A stretch of DNA of 64,000 nucleotides from Whalleya microplaca. Taxonomy: Eukaryota; Ascomycota; Sordariomycetes; Xylariales; Xylariaceae. The position numbers were made by a program, and so were the translations under genes. Below are positions 47,847 through 58,974 of this stretch, in pieces. Numbering within the stretch: position 1 is the first letter of the stretch; each line of letters opens with the position of its first letter. The DNA is taken from NCBI GenBank assembly GCA_022497155.1, contig MU385741.1, positions 186,001-250,000 on the forward strand. Direction: 5' to 3'. The notes beneath the pieces are model-generated. The model had not been told where the DNA came from and did not search any database. It was given only the letters and a program-made list of their open reading frames with translations.

Positions 47847-48243
47847 TTTTTATACTTTATAACATTGTCTGGATTGAAGAAAAGCCATTAAATATTAGCG
47901 ATGAAACTTTTTTATTTACATATTACTTATTTTTATCGTTCAGGGGTTTAACCCATTAAGATTTGATCGGATTACAATTTAAAACTCTTCAAATATCACC
48001 TAGGTGTGAGCAATCTATCAACCTTATAAACATTAGTTACACACTTGTCGATGATATCGGCAAAACAGCTCTTTGGGAGGCTGTCCATTGCAAGTGAAAC
48101 ACTTACTGGCAGAGTGGCTTCGTCACACTGCATTGAGAAATGGAATAGTAACTATTTATTCTACCGCACTACGTACTTCCACGATACAATATCAATTCAG
48201 ACTCTTCTACCGATGCCTATGTGATTGTAGTGGTACCATGAAG

Positions 48244-50244
48244 TTATCTTCTCTTTCTGATCCGTGCAGCCACTGCAGATCTCGGCCGTCCCAGACTCAA
48301 CCCAAACCTCCATGGGTCCATGTCTAGAGATTCTGTAAGGGTTTCAATGTCATATTCACTAACCAGCAAGGCACACGTTGAGATGATTACGTCCTTAGAA
48401 AGAAACCGGCCTGGGCACATGCCAACTCCGGCTATGTTACTATAGTGTTAGCAATTGGCTTGAAGCTTTAAGTTTAATGGTTCTCTTAGAAATTTAGCTT
48501 ACCCCCATACGGCAACCAAGAACCTTCAAGACCCTCTGTAGAATACCGCGGGTTGCTTCTACTTTTATCTTGGAAGTTTCGTTCCTCTTGCTGCCAGTTC
48601 ATCCTATCAGCCCGGAATTCAGGCCTAATAGGCCCACTTTCCGGATCCTCTCGATAGACTAAGAACCTGTCGGCCCAGAATGTGTCCACTGGATATGCAT
48701 CATCCTTTGTATTCCAGAATCTCTTGTCCGTATGCGCCAGTGCTGTACTAACCAGACCAAAGCTGCGCCGTGGAAACTTCCATTTTCCCAAAGGCACGTC
48801 AGTGTCAGGCGGACTAGCTACCATGAGAAACACGTTGGAGTACAGGCGTAGTGTTTCTGCATATATTGAAGAGAGCAGAGGCAGCCCGTTAAATTGTTTC
48901 GTACCAATTGCTTCGAATGAAGATGGAGATGAGAGGTGAGGCAGGTGTTCTTCGAGCTCTGCACGAACGCGGCTGAGGAGGTCAGGGTCCGCGAAGATGT
49001 GGAAAGTCGCAAGAGCAGCAGCACTTGCTGGATTAGATATTGCACTTAGTTGTTAGAGTTAGAATAACTCATGCATTATAGGTGCGGAAATGCTCACCCC
49101 CAAATCAAGCCTAGATCATGAGCCGACATAGCATCGTTGCTATGCTTCTTACTCTCCACCAAGACTTTGTGCAAGTGTCTTACCATCTCAGAGCCCCAGA
49201 ATGGATCACTGTCCCTATCTGGCTCAACGTTATCTTCTTGGAAACCCTGACGTGCATATATGTGCCATTCTTTAATTTGCTCGAGTACTTTGTCCCTAGC
49301 CCTATGTGGTTGTGGATTTATCCAGCGCGGAATCATTCGTACCAACCAGGGAAGTGCGCCATCGTACGCCCACATATTATCGATAAAATCAGGATGTAGC
49401 TGTAATAGAGATGGACCAAAAATAGCCTCCGTTATGGCAGCACTAACTAATTTGCCTACGAGGGCAAACAAATCTCCAACTTCGGTCCATTGAGGGGAGT
49501 TGAGGCTTAGTGCGGTTACTTGTGCCCGAATGGATGCACGGAAGCGCAGAGTAATAGGAGTCAACCCTGGCCCCATAAATGCGCGTTGGAAGGCTTGATG
49601 ATGAAGGTAGTCGATGCGATCCTGTGAGGGTATGTTACTCCCTGCCCGTGCTCTCTCGAGGGGACCCGAATCATCGACCCGGTAAGCATCTAGGCCATTG
49701 TCCTCGGGCATTCCGAACAGGCTCTTTGCTGGAAATACGAAACGAACAGCGATCGGGGTCAGGTAACTACGCTGCCGCATAATCTTGCAGACTGTTTCCC
49801 TGTCCTGGAACATATATATTGCTGATCCAAGAAGTGAAATCCTCGTTGAAGTTAGCTCCCCTCGGTAAGACCTGGAAACTGGTCAATATTCTATCAAGCA
49901 ACTGTTACGATGTCTTCCAGGCAAATCAAAAATCTAACTAACGTTGCTATTCGATTGAATAGTGCTGTATCCCACATTAAATAGAAACTACTACCAAGAA
50001 ACGGCATGAGAGTAGGATACGTTGGTGGCACTCGCTCTATACCATTGTCATGGATGTGGTAGTGACGGCGTGCTCGACGGTACCTCAAAACAACCCAAGC
50101 ATAACGGAATGATATAAATACCGTGAGAGAAAGTAGAACGTTTCGCCATGTACTGCTCAAGCTGGCCCAGAGCCAAATAAAACTATAGAGGGCAAATCCA
50201 TGGAGTTGGAGACTGACCATAGCCTTGACGTTGTCGATCTCCAT
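48244..50244 (-). CDS. Cytochrome P450 with CYP7/CYP8-like heme loop
   Basis: Four exons: 50244-49943, 49871-49098, 49044-48503 and 48431-48244. Phases are consistent and the product is 601 aa, longer than the usual 500-550. The N-terminus has hydrophobic segments near 10-50. The arrangement GPGLTPITLRF, the I-helix region IWGAISNPASAAALATF (Asn in place of the usual acid, Pro-Ala after it), ExxR at 422-425 and the heme loop YGAGVGMCPGR (Cys545) resemble the prostacyclin synthase/7-alpha-hydroxylase branch. In that branch the I-helix Thr is missing, and several members are isomerases or dehydratases rather than monooxygenases. Here the usual Arg of the heme loop is Gly. The substrate is unknown. 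The start ATG is real but might be preceded by further sequence. The gene is divergent from an SDR gene. Confidence 0.9.
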
Positions 50245-50419
50245 TGTGCCGCAAACTGTCGTCTTACGACCTTCTGTGCTGCTGCTGACAGTACTGCCGT
50301 GTTAGGGGCGATTAATGTTTGATTCTAAGAAAACCCAAGTATCACTTCGGAAATGTGATACGTTATGCTGGGGGGGCTAGACCAGGTCCAGTAGTGGATG
50401 TATGCCGTATATAAGGTCT

Positions 50420-50652
50420 AATAGTAAATGGCTGACCTGATTCTGATATGATATTAGTAGGGTCTGCTGGAAGGATGCCCTCCTAGCTTGTAATGGCGAC
50501 CAAGCAGTAAATTGAGAAGATGTATGATTGATGATCACTCCAGGATGGAACATCCTGGAGTGGTACTATATATGGACTGTTGTCCATCCTACTATACTGT
50601 CAGGGGTGTACCTGACATAGCTCCTATTATTCCATATATCCCCCCTAGCCTC
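50420..50652 (-). repeat. Dispersed repeat, copy C (longest)
   Basis: Read on the minus strand it begins CTAGGGGGGATATATGGAAT, passes through three hairpins, then CTAGGAGGGCATCCT and CCAGCAGACCCTACTAATAT. The first block is shared with copies A and B, the CTAGGAGG block with B, and the GACCCTACT block with A. The mosaic pattern suggests a degenerate LTR or miniature element. Confidence 0.5.
50536..50616. repeat. Three consecutive perfect hairpins
   Basis: Stem 1: CACTCCAGGATG/CATCCTGGAGTG, 12 bp with a 3-nt loop (50536-50562). Stem 2: ATGGAC/GTCCAT, 4-nt loop (50572-50587). Stem 3: GTCAGG/CCTGAC, 6-nt loop (50599-50616). No mismatches in any stem. Confidence 0.85.
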
Positions 50653-51152
50653 ACGTATTAAAATGTATAAGGATTTATCATTTTGGTAATTTTTCTCAAG
50701 AGCGTGGTAGTTTTTAATACATACATAAAAAGAAAATAAATATATAAATGTTCAAAGGTTTATTATTTACGGGATAAAAAGTAAAATAAAATTAATTTAA
50801 TTATTAAATAAACTAAAACGTGTATAATTAGCTATAAGATATATAATAATATTGAATGCATTAGCTACGTAATAAATGTCAATCTGGAATTCACTTAGAT
50901 TCTCGGTCACATTACTTGTTTTCTCCCTTCAAATTTTTTTTTTTCGCGGCTACACACAGCTTGCCTTTGAATAAACATGCGTTAGCCACCCTTTATGCAT
51001 CTCTCGGAACTGTTTCCCTCCGTGGTCTGGCCATCCGCATACAAATCACCATCGACCACCTATAAATCTGTACCAACCGCATACATAACCTTGCTATCTC
51101 CCACCACTCAGTTCCAACATTCCAAGCCTTAATCAGGCAACCTAGGATCAGG

Positions 51153-52324
51153 ATGGCTGAAGCTACATCTAAGGGTACCATTGTACTTACAGGCGCCAAC
51201 GGCGATCTCGGAAGAGCCATCATTACCAACATTGCCTCCTCATACAACATCGCAAGCAATCACCGTGGTATTTATGCGGTGAGAAATTTGCCATCGGCTG
51301 GGGCACTTCTGCAGGCTCTGCGGCACAGCCCGTCCTCCGGATCACACGTCCATGAAGTCGTATCGTTGAACTTGGAGCGGCTCGATGACGTGCGCGAGTT
51401 TGCAAAGAATATCAACGAGCGTGTTTCGAAGGGGGAGATCCCCGCGATCAGTGTACTCGTGTTGAGCGCGGGCTATCTTGAGGCCGAGCAACAGACCTGG
51501 CTAGACAAGGGACTAGATGCGACTTGGGTGGTCAATTACTTGAGCCAGTGGCTATTGACACTACTACTGCTGCAAAGCATGGATCGAGAGAATGGGCGGG
51601 TGGTGGTGCTAGGTAGCCATTCTCACGAGTGAGTCTTTGTTGCTTAACGGAAGCGATAATGTTGATAAATTATATCTAGTCCTTACGATGAATTTAACGA
51701 CGGCATGATGGGCGGGTATTTCGCCGAGGATAAGTGGAAGACTATATTCGGCGATAGTACTGAGCCAGTTGCCAAGGGAACTTGGAGTTCGACCCAGGAG
51801 GACCCTTCATGGTGCGCGGGTCTCCGTCGTTATGCTGCTTCCAAGCTGTGTCTAGTTATGATGATGTATGTTTGTGTTGAAGCTAAACAGCGGAGAAATT
51901 CTTGCGACTAACATTTCCTTTCAGAGGTGAACTACAGCGACGCCTCGACGAGGATCCTCTACTCAGCAGCATCTCCATTCTAGGTATCGATCCAGGATGG
52001 ATGGCAACGGGAATTTCCCGCCGGCACCCCAATTATTCCTTCGCTCGGATCATTATGCCCTGGGTGGCTGGCGCGCTGTCATGGCTAAGGCCAAGTGGCA
52101 TGTTTCGGACCCCTACTCGTTCAGCACAGGACGTTGTAGAAGTCATGTTCAATGAGACGCTACTTGGTGATATAAAGCCCAAAGGATTATACATGAAGGG
52201 GGCGACGCAAGCAGAGGTGAGTACCGAGGCTAGAGATAAGGGGAAAAGGCAGATGGTGTGGAGAGACAGCGTAGCATATGCCAACCTAAAGGAGGGTGAC
52301 ACTGTCCTATTAAATTGGAAGTAA
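51153..52324 (+). CDS. Short-chain dehydrogenase/reductase (retinol dehydrogenase-like)
   Basis: Three exons: 51153-51628, 51680-51865 and 51925-52324. Both introns are phase 2 (GTGAGT and GTATGT donors). Product 353 aa. The cofactor motif TGANGDLG is at residues 13-20, LSAGYLE takes the place of NNAG, and the catalytic pair is Tyr210/Lys214 (YAASK). The length and the SHSHDPYD turn fit the large fungal group annotated as retinol dehydrogenase-like SDRs, which reduce or oxidise lipophilic alcohols and ketones with NADP(H). There is no membrane anchor. It is divergent from the second P450, so the pair may be co-regulated. The substrate is unknown. Confidence 0.92.
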
Positions 52325-52833
52325 ATGCCTCAGTACGAGAGGGATGGAGTTACAATGGATGTCCTAGACATGCACTCTCATGCATTAAAGAATGCATGGC
52401 TTTGGTTGGTTTCAAGAAAGTCATCTAACATACTATTTTTCGGTTTCTTGTTTCTTTCCATTGCTCACAAGGCCTTGCCCGCCAATACCTATCAGACCAT
52501 ATGGACGACGATCCCAAGCCAGTGAGAACCGGAAATGTTACGCATGTACATAGTAGATATACTTGCACAATATTCCAACGTTTTACAAATTTGAGGTGTG
52601 TTAGACGGAATCTTTTGATCTGTTTTCTTCGCTCATGCCGTCCAGCAATTGAAATCCTCCCATTGTAAAAGAATAGACTGTTACATTTTAACAGTCGAAG
52701 ACAATTCATTACCTAACAATGGCTACACAACTAGTCTTTAATACAAGGTGGTTGTTTTGGATGGAGGTGGAGTAGGTGTCCCATAGAAGGAGGACAAGAC
52801 ATAAAGGAGATAATCCCTGCACCAACATGTAAT
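52325..52833. other. Convergent 3' region
   Basis: 509 bp between the SDR stop and the receptor-like gene stop. Only 3' UTR-like sequence is seen. Confidence 0.6.
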
Positions 52834-54627
52834 TCAAACTAGACGATCCGTCGAGTAAGGCTCACTATGTTGACACACATCCAGTGTCCTCAAAATTGAC
52901 GTGTCACCGTTCTCCAGTACCGAACTTGTGCCCACAGGTTGCATAGGCCCCCCACTCTCTACCGTGAATTGTGACTTACCATGTAGCGATGGCAATTCAT
53001 TGAGCTCATAGTACCCATCATGTGACTGTACCCGGGGCTGAAGCGACCCAAACGTGTGGAGAACTGGCCGTGGTAGAGACGATCTTTGTTTTGAACTGAA
53101 TGAAGATGGCAGAGCTTTGTTTTTGGTAGCTATTATCCCTTGTTGGCGGCCAGATCGTAAGCTCTTGAAGAATGAAGATTCAGAAATGGCATGCTTCAAA
53201 AATTTTGCAAATGAAGGCATGCAGGAAACAATAATGACAACATTGTTTTCGACAATCCTGGGAAAGGGAGGTAAGTGTGCGATCTATGTTGAGGTCGAAG
53301 GCTTACAAAGACCTCGACGAGAAAAGGTGTAATAGAGTAGCTTTGTAAAACAGTTAAGCTTACATGGAAATGTAGAAACAGGATTGCTGCCAAGTATCAT
53401 CGTTCAAGCCAAAAAGTTTGATACGATAGACAAGGGCGACCACGCTTGCGGCAACGCCTCTAGATATATTATTAGCTTCTACCGAGTGAGTATCCCCGGG
53501 TGTGTACGTTGGTGGTTTACCTACGATAATGCTGTCATGAATACCAGAGCTATTTGCATCTTTTTCGAACGGTTCAGATTGAGCTTCATAATGATGGGTA
53601 ATGGCAGGACAAAGATATAGAAGTCCAACAATACTGATGCCACGCCCGTTACGATTCCATACGGAATAAGTACACTTTGGTTTTTTTTATCGACAGTAAA
53701 CTGCTCGTCCCAAGAATTGCCCGTTCGTGGTGCCTCGTAGATTGCGGCCATAGGGATGCTCGGTATGTAAATGAGGAAGTTGAAGGCTAGGCCTATCCAG
53801 ATGGCGATACGCATCCTGCGCGAAACAGAGAAGAGCTGTAAATACATAAGAAGGATTGCAGCTTTCCCAAGGCTAATGAAACCAAATAGAGCCGTGATTA
53901 GGAAGATAATCTGTTTCTCAGGAGTGATTCCAAAAATTAGCAGGTCAATGAATGCTAAGTGCTAAGGGGTGGGAGCAGGTAAAAAAGCCCAATTCGAACT
54001 CACCTCCAAGTACTGCTCGGTGAACCAACAGGCCGGTATATTCCATTGATGACGGGCAAAACGAGACTCTGTACATTAATCAATACGTACATAAGATGGA
54101 GATTGTGCAATTCAAGAACCTCATCGGACAAAGTTTAAGGGAGGGAGAGTTTTAGGGCTAATCATACGAGACAAGATCAAGCCAGTAAAGCCGACATCCC
54201 AAATTGCACCAATTATGATGAAATCTTTTCTCCTGTTAGCCTCATGGTCTCACCATAACATTAATTTGAAAGGCCTAGGTGTTTAGACACTCGTGAACGG
54301 TGAATATGAAAGATCGAAGCGCGATATCTAGCAGCCACGATAAAGTAGAAAGTGGATACGAACATTGAGTTATAATGATAGGCAGTAATCATACTACATG
54401 ATTAATTCGACAAATAATTATTACTCACAGTCTGCAACATTTAGTTTCCGTCTGTTGACCCATACTCTTACAGCTACGAAGAGCGCTGCCCACACCGTTG
54501 CAATGGTAGCAACCGCAATCATAGTTGGAGCTAACGAGTAAGGGTTGACAAAATTTGGTGTTTCACCCTCCGGGGGCTTAGCAGATGGCAATGTGCAGAG
54601 GTCAAATCCTTCTGGTAACGAATCCAT
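52834..54627 (-). CDS. Fungal rhodopsin-like (PTH11-type) seven-helix membrane protein
   Basis: Six exons: 54627-54429, 54224-54168, 54068-54004, 53961-53525, 53459-53364 and 53257-52834. All junctions are in phase, and the product is 425 aa. The start MDSLPEGFD and the following helices match the fungal rhodopsin domain family (PF20684 as I recall), which includes relatives of the PTH11 receptor: ACWFTEQYLE with the conserved Cys-Trp, TPEKQIIFLITALFGFISLGKAAILLMYLQLF, LIPYGIVTGVASVLLDFYIFVLPLPIIMKL, then LVYRIKLF and DDTW. Seven membrane segments are expected, followed by a polar 120-residue cytosolic tail. Most family members are orphans; some sense surfaces or hosts through G proteins. Exon 2 is only 57 nt. 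Lying inside a metabolic cluster, it may be unrelated to the pathway or may sense its substrate. Confidence 0.9.
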
Positions 54628-55925
54628 GTCGCCTGCTCAAGATTATGATCAAAGGCAACAATAAAAAAAGAGAAAGCTTCCTAAAAATGGGTAGTTGACA
54701 CAGGACGGGATAAGGAGGTAAGATTCTGGATCACGATATGATGGAATCATGAAAGATATAGATGAATTTAGTCTTAAGACATTTTGAATATCCATATATT
54801 ACTGATGAATGATGGATTCTTGGACAAGAGACAGGAGGAGATATTTCAGAAGTCCGGCGTGGTTGCCGAAATTTATTGATTTGAAGGCTATAGGACCTTT
54901 CGCAAAAGCGACGCTGCTGTTGCAAAAAAAATCGGTCCTTATATAAGGCGGGTGATATGCAACCTACATCCTAACTAAAGACATGGTTCATGTATATGCA
55001 TTATATGATGGTGCCAGTGAACCAGACTCCAACGACAGTTCAAACAGTAAAACGCGATTATGATAACATACTACACTTCAAAATGTACCTATATGTGTAG
55101 TAACGAGATGCAGTAACCTACAAACGACCAACTGCATAAGAAGCTAGGCTCTAGATTTCAACCACCCTTACACTCGTTATCATGCCATACTATTGTAAGA
55201 TTCCGAACTGCAACCTTACGTGTATCGTTTATAAGTCGCAGCCAGTTTCTGTCAATGGATTGGTGCATCATCCCAGTATGTTGGTGGTAGCTGGTACATA
55301 CCTAGGCCACTACGTAGAAGATGACATCGAGAGTTGAGTAGCATATATCTTTATTCCCAGTACCTATGCTCAAGTAATTTTCATCAAATTTGGTACCCGA
55401 AGTATACGATCGGAGGTCCTAAGGATTGGGATCCTGCCGGAGCCTCGTACGAATTGAAATAGTCCAAGCCATCCCAGCCAATTGTTTCGTCGGTGTGGGT
55501 GTAGAGACAGGCGCCGTGGGAATTGAAACAATGACTACCTAGGCCCGAATACAGCCCTCAGGCTTCTTGAATGTTGTTGAAATAGACGCAGGTTATGAGT
55601 ATCATGGTAATTATTATTAGGGAAGTATCATCACTAAATTCTAGAGAAGGAGGGAGAGCCTCCTATATATAAGCCACAGCTTGTGGGGCGTCCCAGCCAC
55701 CTGGATTATCAGCCACACATTCCTGTAGTCCGGCAAATGTACCGTGAGGAATCGGCCTTGGCTCTTTATTATAATAAAATAAATGGGGGAATGCCGAAGT
55801 GAGGTGATATTAGTTGTCAATTAATCTAATTAAAAATATGTATATTTAATTTCGTTTATAATATATACTATTAAATACAACATTTTTCACTTTTCTCTAA
55901 TTAGTGGCAATCTGAAACAATCATA
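54628..55925. other. Divergent intergenic region
   Basis: 1.3 kb between the receptor-like gene and the Ayr1-like SDR. AT-rich at 55760-55880 with an ATAATAAAATAAAT run. No open frame is supported. Confidence 0.5.
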
Positions 55926-56856
55926 ATGTCGAAAACTGTTCTCATTACTGGCTGCGGACCTTCCGGGATTGGCACCGCTCTCGCAACGGAGTTCCATCTG
56001 CGCGGCCACCGTGTTTTCGGATCCGGTCTTTCTGAACCTCTACTTGCACACCTCCGAGACCTCGGTATCGACACGCTAGTTCTAGACGTTACATCTAGTT
56101 CCTCTATTGAAGCCGCCGTTACGCACGTCGCAAAGGCGACGGGCGGCAAGCTGGATATACTAATCAACAATGCGGGGCTCGTGCACATTATGCCGTTCGC
56201 GGACACGGACGTCGAGGCCGCACGGAAGGTGCTTGAGGTTAACGTCCTGGGCGTATTTGCTGTCACCAAAGCTTTTCTGCCGCTTCTGATCGCCGCAGCA
56301 CATACACGAGGAGGCTTAGGCCCAAATGGTGACTCGCTCGTCGCGAACATCGGCAGCATAAACGAGGTCTTCCGGCCCTCGTTCTTTGGCATCTATAATG
56401 CATCCAAGGCGGCGATTGAAACGCTGGGCGGGACGATTCGCACGGAGCTTGCACCGCTAGGAGTCCGAGTAGTTACAGTTAAGACCGGATGCGTCCGTAC
56501 GGATCTATTTGATAACACGCCTACTACGAAGTTACCGGAAGATAGCTTGTACCAACCGGTCAAAGAGTGGATTGAGGGACGGAAGATGCTAGACAATGGA
56601 AAATTCATCGCCGCGGAAGATTACGCAAAAAAAGTCGTCAGCGAGCTTTTACGGCCTTCGGTCAAGCATATTATCTGGCAGGGCGGCTTAGCTACCATTG
56701 CGTGGATCCTGAGCTGGTTTGGGTGGGAAGGTATTCTTGTGAGTACATTCGCAGGGTTGAATGCTGCGGAAGACTGACGACATTTGATCATTACAGGATA
56801 GCACACATGTCAAGGTCAACCAACTAGACAAGATTCGGAATCAGTCATTATCATGA
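55926..56856 (+). CDS. Short-chain dehydrogenase (Ayr1-like, 1-acyl-DHAP reductase family)
   Basis: The main frame is 55926-56738. A 58-nt intron (GTGAGT...TTACAG) then leads to a short last exon, 56797-56856, giving 290 aa. Without splicing the frame would end at 56777 (283 aa). The cofactor motif TGCGPSGIG is at residues 8-16 and NNAG at 81-84. The catalytic residues are Asn106, Ser144, Tyr157 and Lys161 (YNASK). A hydrophobic segment near 250-270 may associate with membranes, as in Ayr1 proteins, which reduce 1-acyl-dihydroxyacetone phosphate at lipid droplets and ER. Many fungal copies lie in metabolite clusters and act on other ketones, so the exact substrate is open. The spliced end is preferred because the signals are strong and the reading continues for 20 codons. 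Confidence 0.92.
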
Positions 56857-57227
56857 TTGGCAACATAATTATGAACCTTTTCATTAACTTCAGAATGACT
56901 GATGATGGCCATCTTTCTGGGCCTATCACATGGCTATAACAAAGGTAGTCCTTCTCAACATTGTTTTGGGATGGGGGAGGAAAGGAGGGAAGACTTATGT
57001 CATGCGCTACGCTTCTAGGCTAGTCTAGTACATTGGTAAGTATACCTGACGGAACATGATCTAGCTCGTTTTATAAGTGAAGTGTATTCCTATTTGAGTT
57101 CCCCGGGCACGGTTTTTCAATGGATATGTAATAATTCATAATTGAGCCACGATCAATTCTGGTGCTCATCTTCCAAGATTTACCAACAGAGTACCATGAG
57201 AAATCCAACCTCAACAAGCCGCACTTC
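56857..57227. other. Convergent 3' region
   Basis: 371 bp between the SDR and amidase stops. No feature seen. Confidence 0.6.
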
Positions 57228-58974
57228 TTACCTGGTACCATTCAACACAGAGTCCAGGAGCTCAACGTCATAGAGCAACTGTTTATCACCCAATCTTGGC
57301 CCAGCTATTTGCAAAGCAACAGGTGCACCTTTGAAAAGCTCCGGATCATCTGGAATATGTCAGCTGCATGCCATGTATCGTATAATATTGGTCATACACA
57401 TCTCCTCGTTCTTTTGGTCTGCCTCATGCAATGCCTCAAACTTGACGTCTTTGGGATCTAGTGCCGGTTCGGCATGCGTGAACGGTATGATAACAGCAGG
57501 GTACTAAACCAAGAGTCAGAGTTATGTTTAGACAATTACCTCCGAATAGATTTCTTACGTCGACCGAATTCCAGGCCACTGTATAAATGTCACTTGTCCA
57601 ATCACCTGGTAAAACTGCAGTGTGTGGACCGGCGGGGGCCAAGACTACATCGCAGCCAACTCTCTGCCATTCATCTAGCATCTCCTTTTGGATCTGCAGT
57701 TTCTTGGTATTCCATGCCCAATTCTGCTCTGAGGTTTTCGCCGGGAGATCCCAAAATCCGATCTTCATTACGCTCGGCACCACAGGCTCATTCAGCTTCC
57801 CGAATTCCTGCTTTGGGTACGATAGCCCGTCCAGGGTAAATAGTTGTTCTGTAATATCTCGAATCCTAATGAAGTCAGGCGGATTGAAATCTCTCACTTC
57901 GAAACCGCTGGCCTTCAGTTTAGCTACTGCTTCTCGTAGTGCCCGTCTCACTGGTGGATGAGGAGTGAGCCCAGATCTGTGAATAACACCGACGATAGGT
58001 TTCCGTGTAGCCGTGTTTTCATACTCCAGGATATTCGGAATGACGGCAGGGTCAAAGGTCCAAGGCTTCGCGTCTCTGACGACACGTGTGAAGAGTGCAA
58101 GGTCACGGACCGAGTGTCCTAGAGGCCCCGTAACCGCTGGTACCCCGGTGTTGGCACCAGTCCAGCCTGAGTAGGAATACCCTATCATAGGAATGACGCC
58201 GAAAGTTGGCTTATAGCCATAGACCCCGTTGCAAGCTGCCGGTATACGCACAGAGCCCCCGACATCAGTTCCAACACCAAGAGCACTGCACCTAAAGGCT
58301 TGGCTTGCACCCTCGCCACCACTACTTCCGCCGCAAGTCAGTTGACTATTCACAGGGTTCTTCGTTCGCCCGAATACATTGTTATCAGCTTCTGCTACAA
58401 GCATCGTCTGTGGGACGTTTGTTTTCGATATTACGACTGCTCCCGCAGCTTGTAGCAGTTCTGGCAATGGTGACGTATGACCAGCAGGTTTGAACGTTCG
58501 AGACATGTATCCGTTAGTCGAGTCATATCCTTTGAAGTGGAAGCACTCCTTGAAAGTCATGGGCACGCCATGCAGAGGCCCGACTACCTTCCCGGTGCTC
58601 TTGAAAATGGCATCCAATTCTTTGGCTCTTTCGATCGCATCGGCGAACATGATCTCCGTCAACATGTTACAGAGCTGGTGGCCTACCGCGGCGCGCTTGC
58701 AGAAGGCCGTCACAACCTCTACGGCAGTGAACTTGCCTTCCGCGATGGCGGCGGCTAGTGAGGTCGCATCGTACCCCTCGCCGGTAATTGCGAGCTCGCC
58801 GTCGGACAGTATCCCAGATGAACTAGCAAACGACCGAAGGGCGACAGTGCCCTCTGGCGGCAAGTCCTCGCTCTTTATTTTCCATTCCGCAGGTATCCTC
58901 GAGTCTCGCTCTGCGTTCTTCGCAGCTTGGAGTTCCTGCCAAGTTCTGGCCGATGGCTCGTTCTGTTCGCCCAT
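57228..58974 (-). CDS. Amidase (amidase signature family)
   Basis: Three exons: 58974-57559, 57503-57398 and 57349-57228. The last two are found only by splicing. Product 547 aa, the usual size of fungal acetamidase-like enzymes. The Ser-cisSer-Lys triad is complete: Lys142 in the MTFKE segment, Ser217 in GGSSGGEG and Ser241 in GTDVGGSVRIP. The spliced C-terminus restores the YPAVIIPFTHAEPALDPKD and GAPVALQIAGPRLGD segments of the family. These enzymes hydrolyse carboxamides to acid and ammonia in the cytosol, often for nitrogen nutrition or to deacylate aromatic amides. The gene is divergent from a Dal5-like permease across 830 bp that is rich in GATA sites, which supports nitrogen regulation. 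The substrate cannot be named. Confidence 0.95.

Larger units (their letters stand above)
46119..48243. other. Intergenic with repeat copies A and B
   Basis: Copies A and B of a dispersed repeat lie in the same orientation about 600 bp apart and enclose a short frame (47572-47772). Bases 47840-48000 are AT-rich. No other gene can be supported. Confidence 0.5.
50245..51152. promoter_or_regulatory. Divergent P450/SDR intergenic region
   Basis: 908 bp between the P450 (minus) and SDR (plus) starts. It contains repeat copy C with three hairpins and an AT-rich tract (50680-50880). The 250 bases before the SDR are C/T-rich, as in fungal leaders. Confidence 0.5.

Noticed and set aside
55926..56777. 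Intronless 283-aa reading of the Ayr1-like SDR
   Set aside because: A GTGAGT donor and TTACAG acceptor 58 nt apart give a longer in-phase C-terminus; the unspliced end looks like translated intron.
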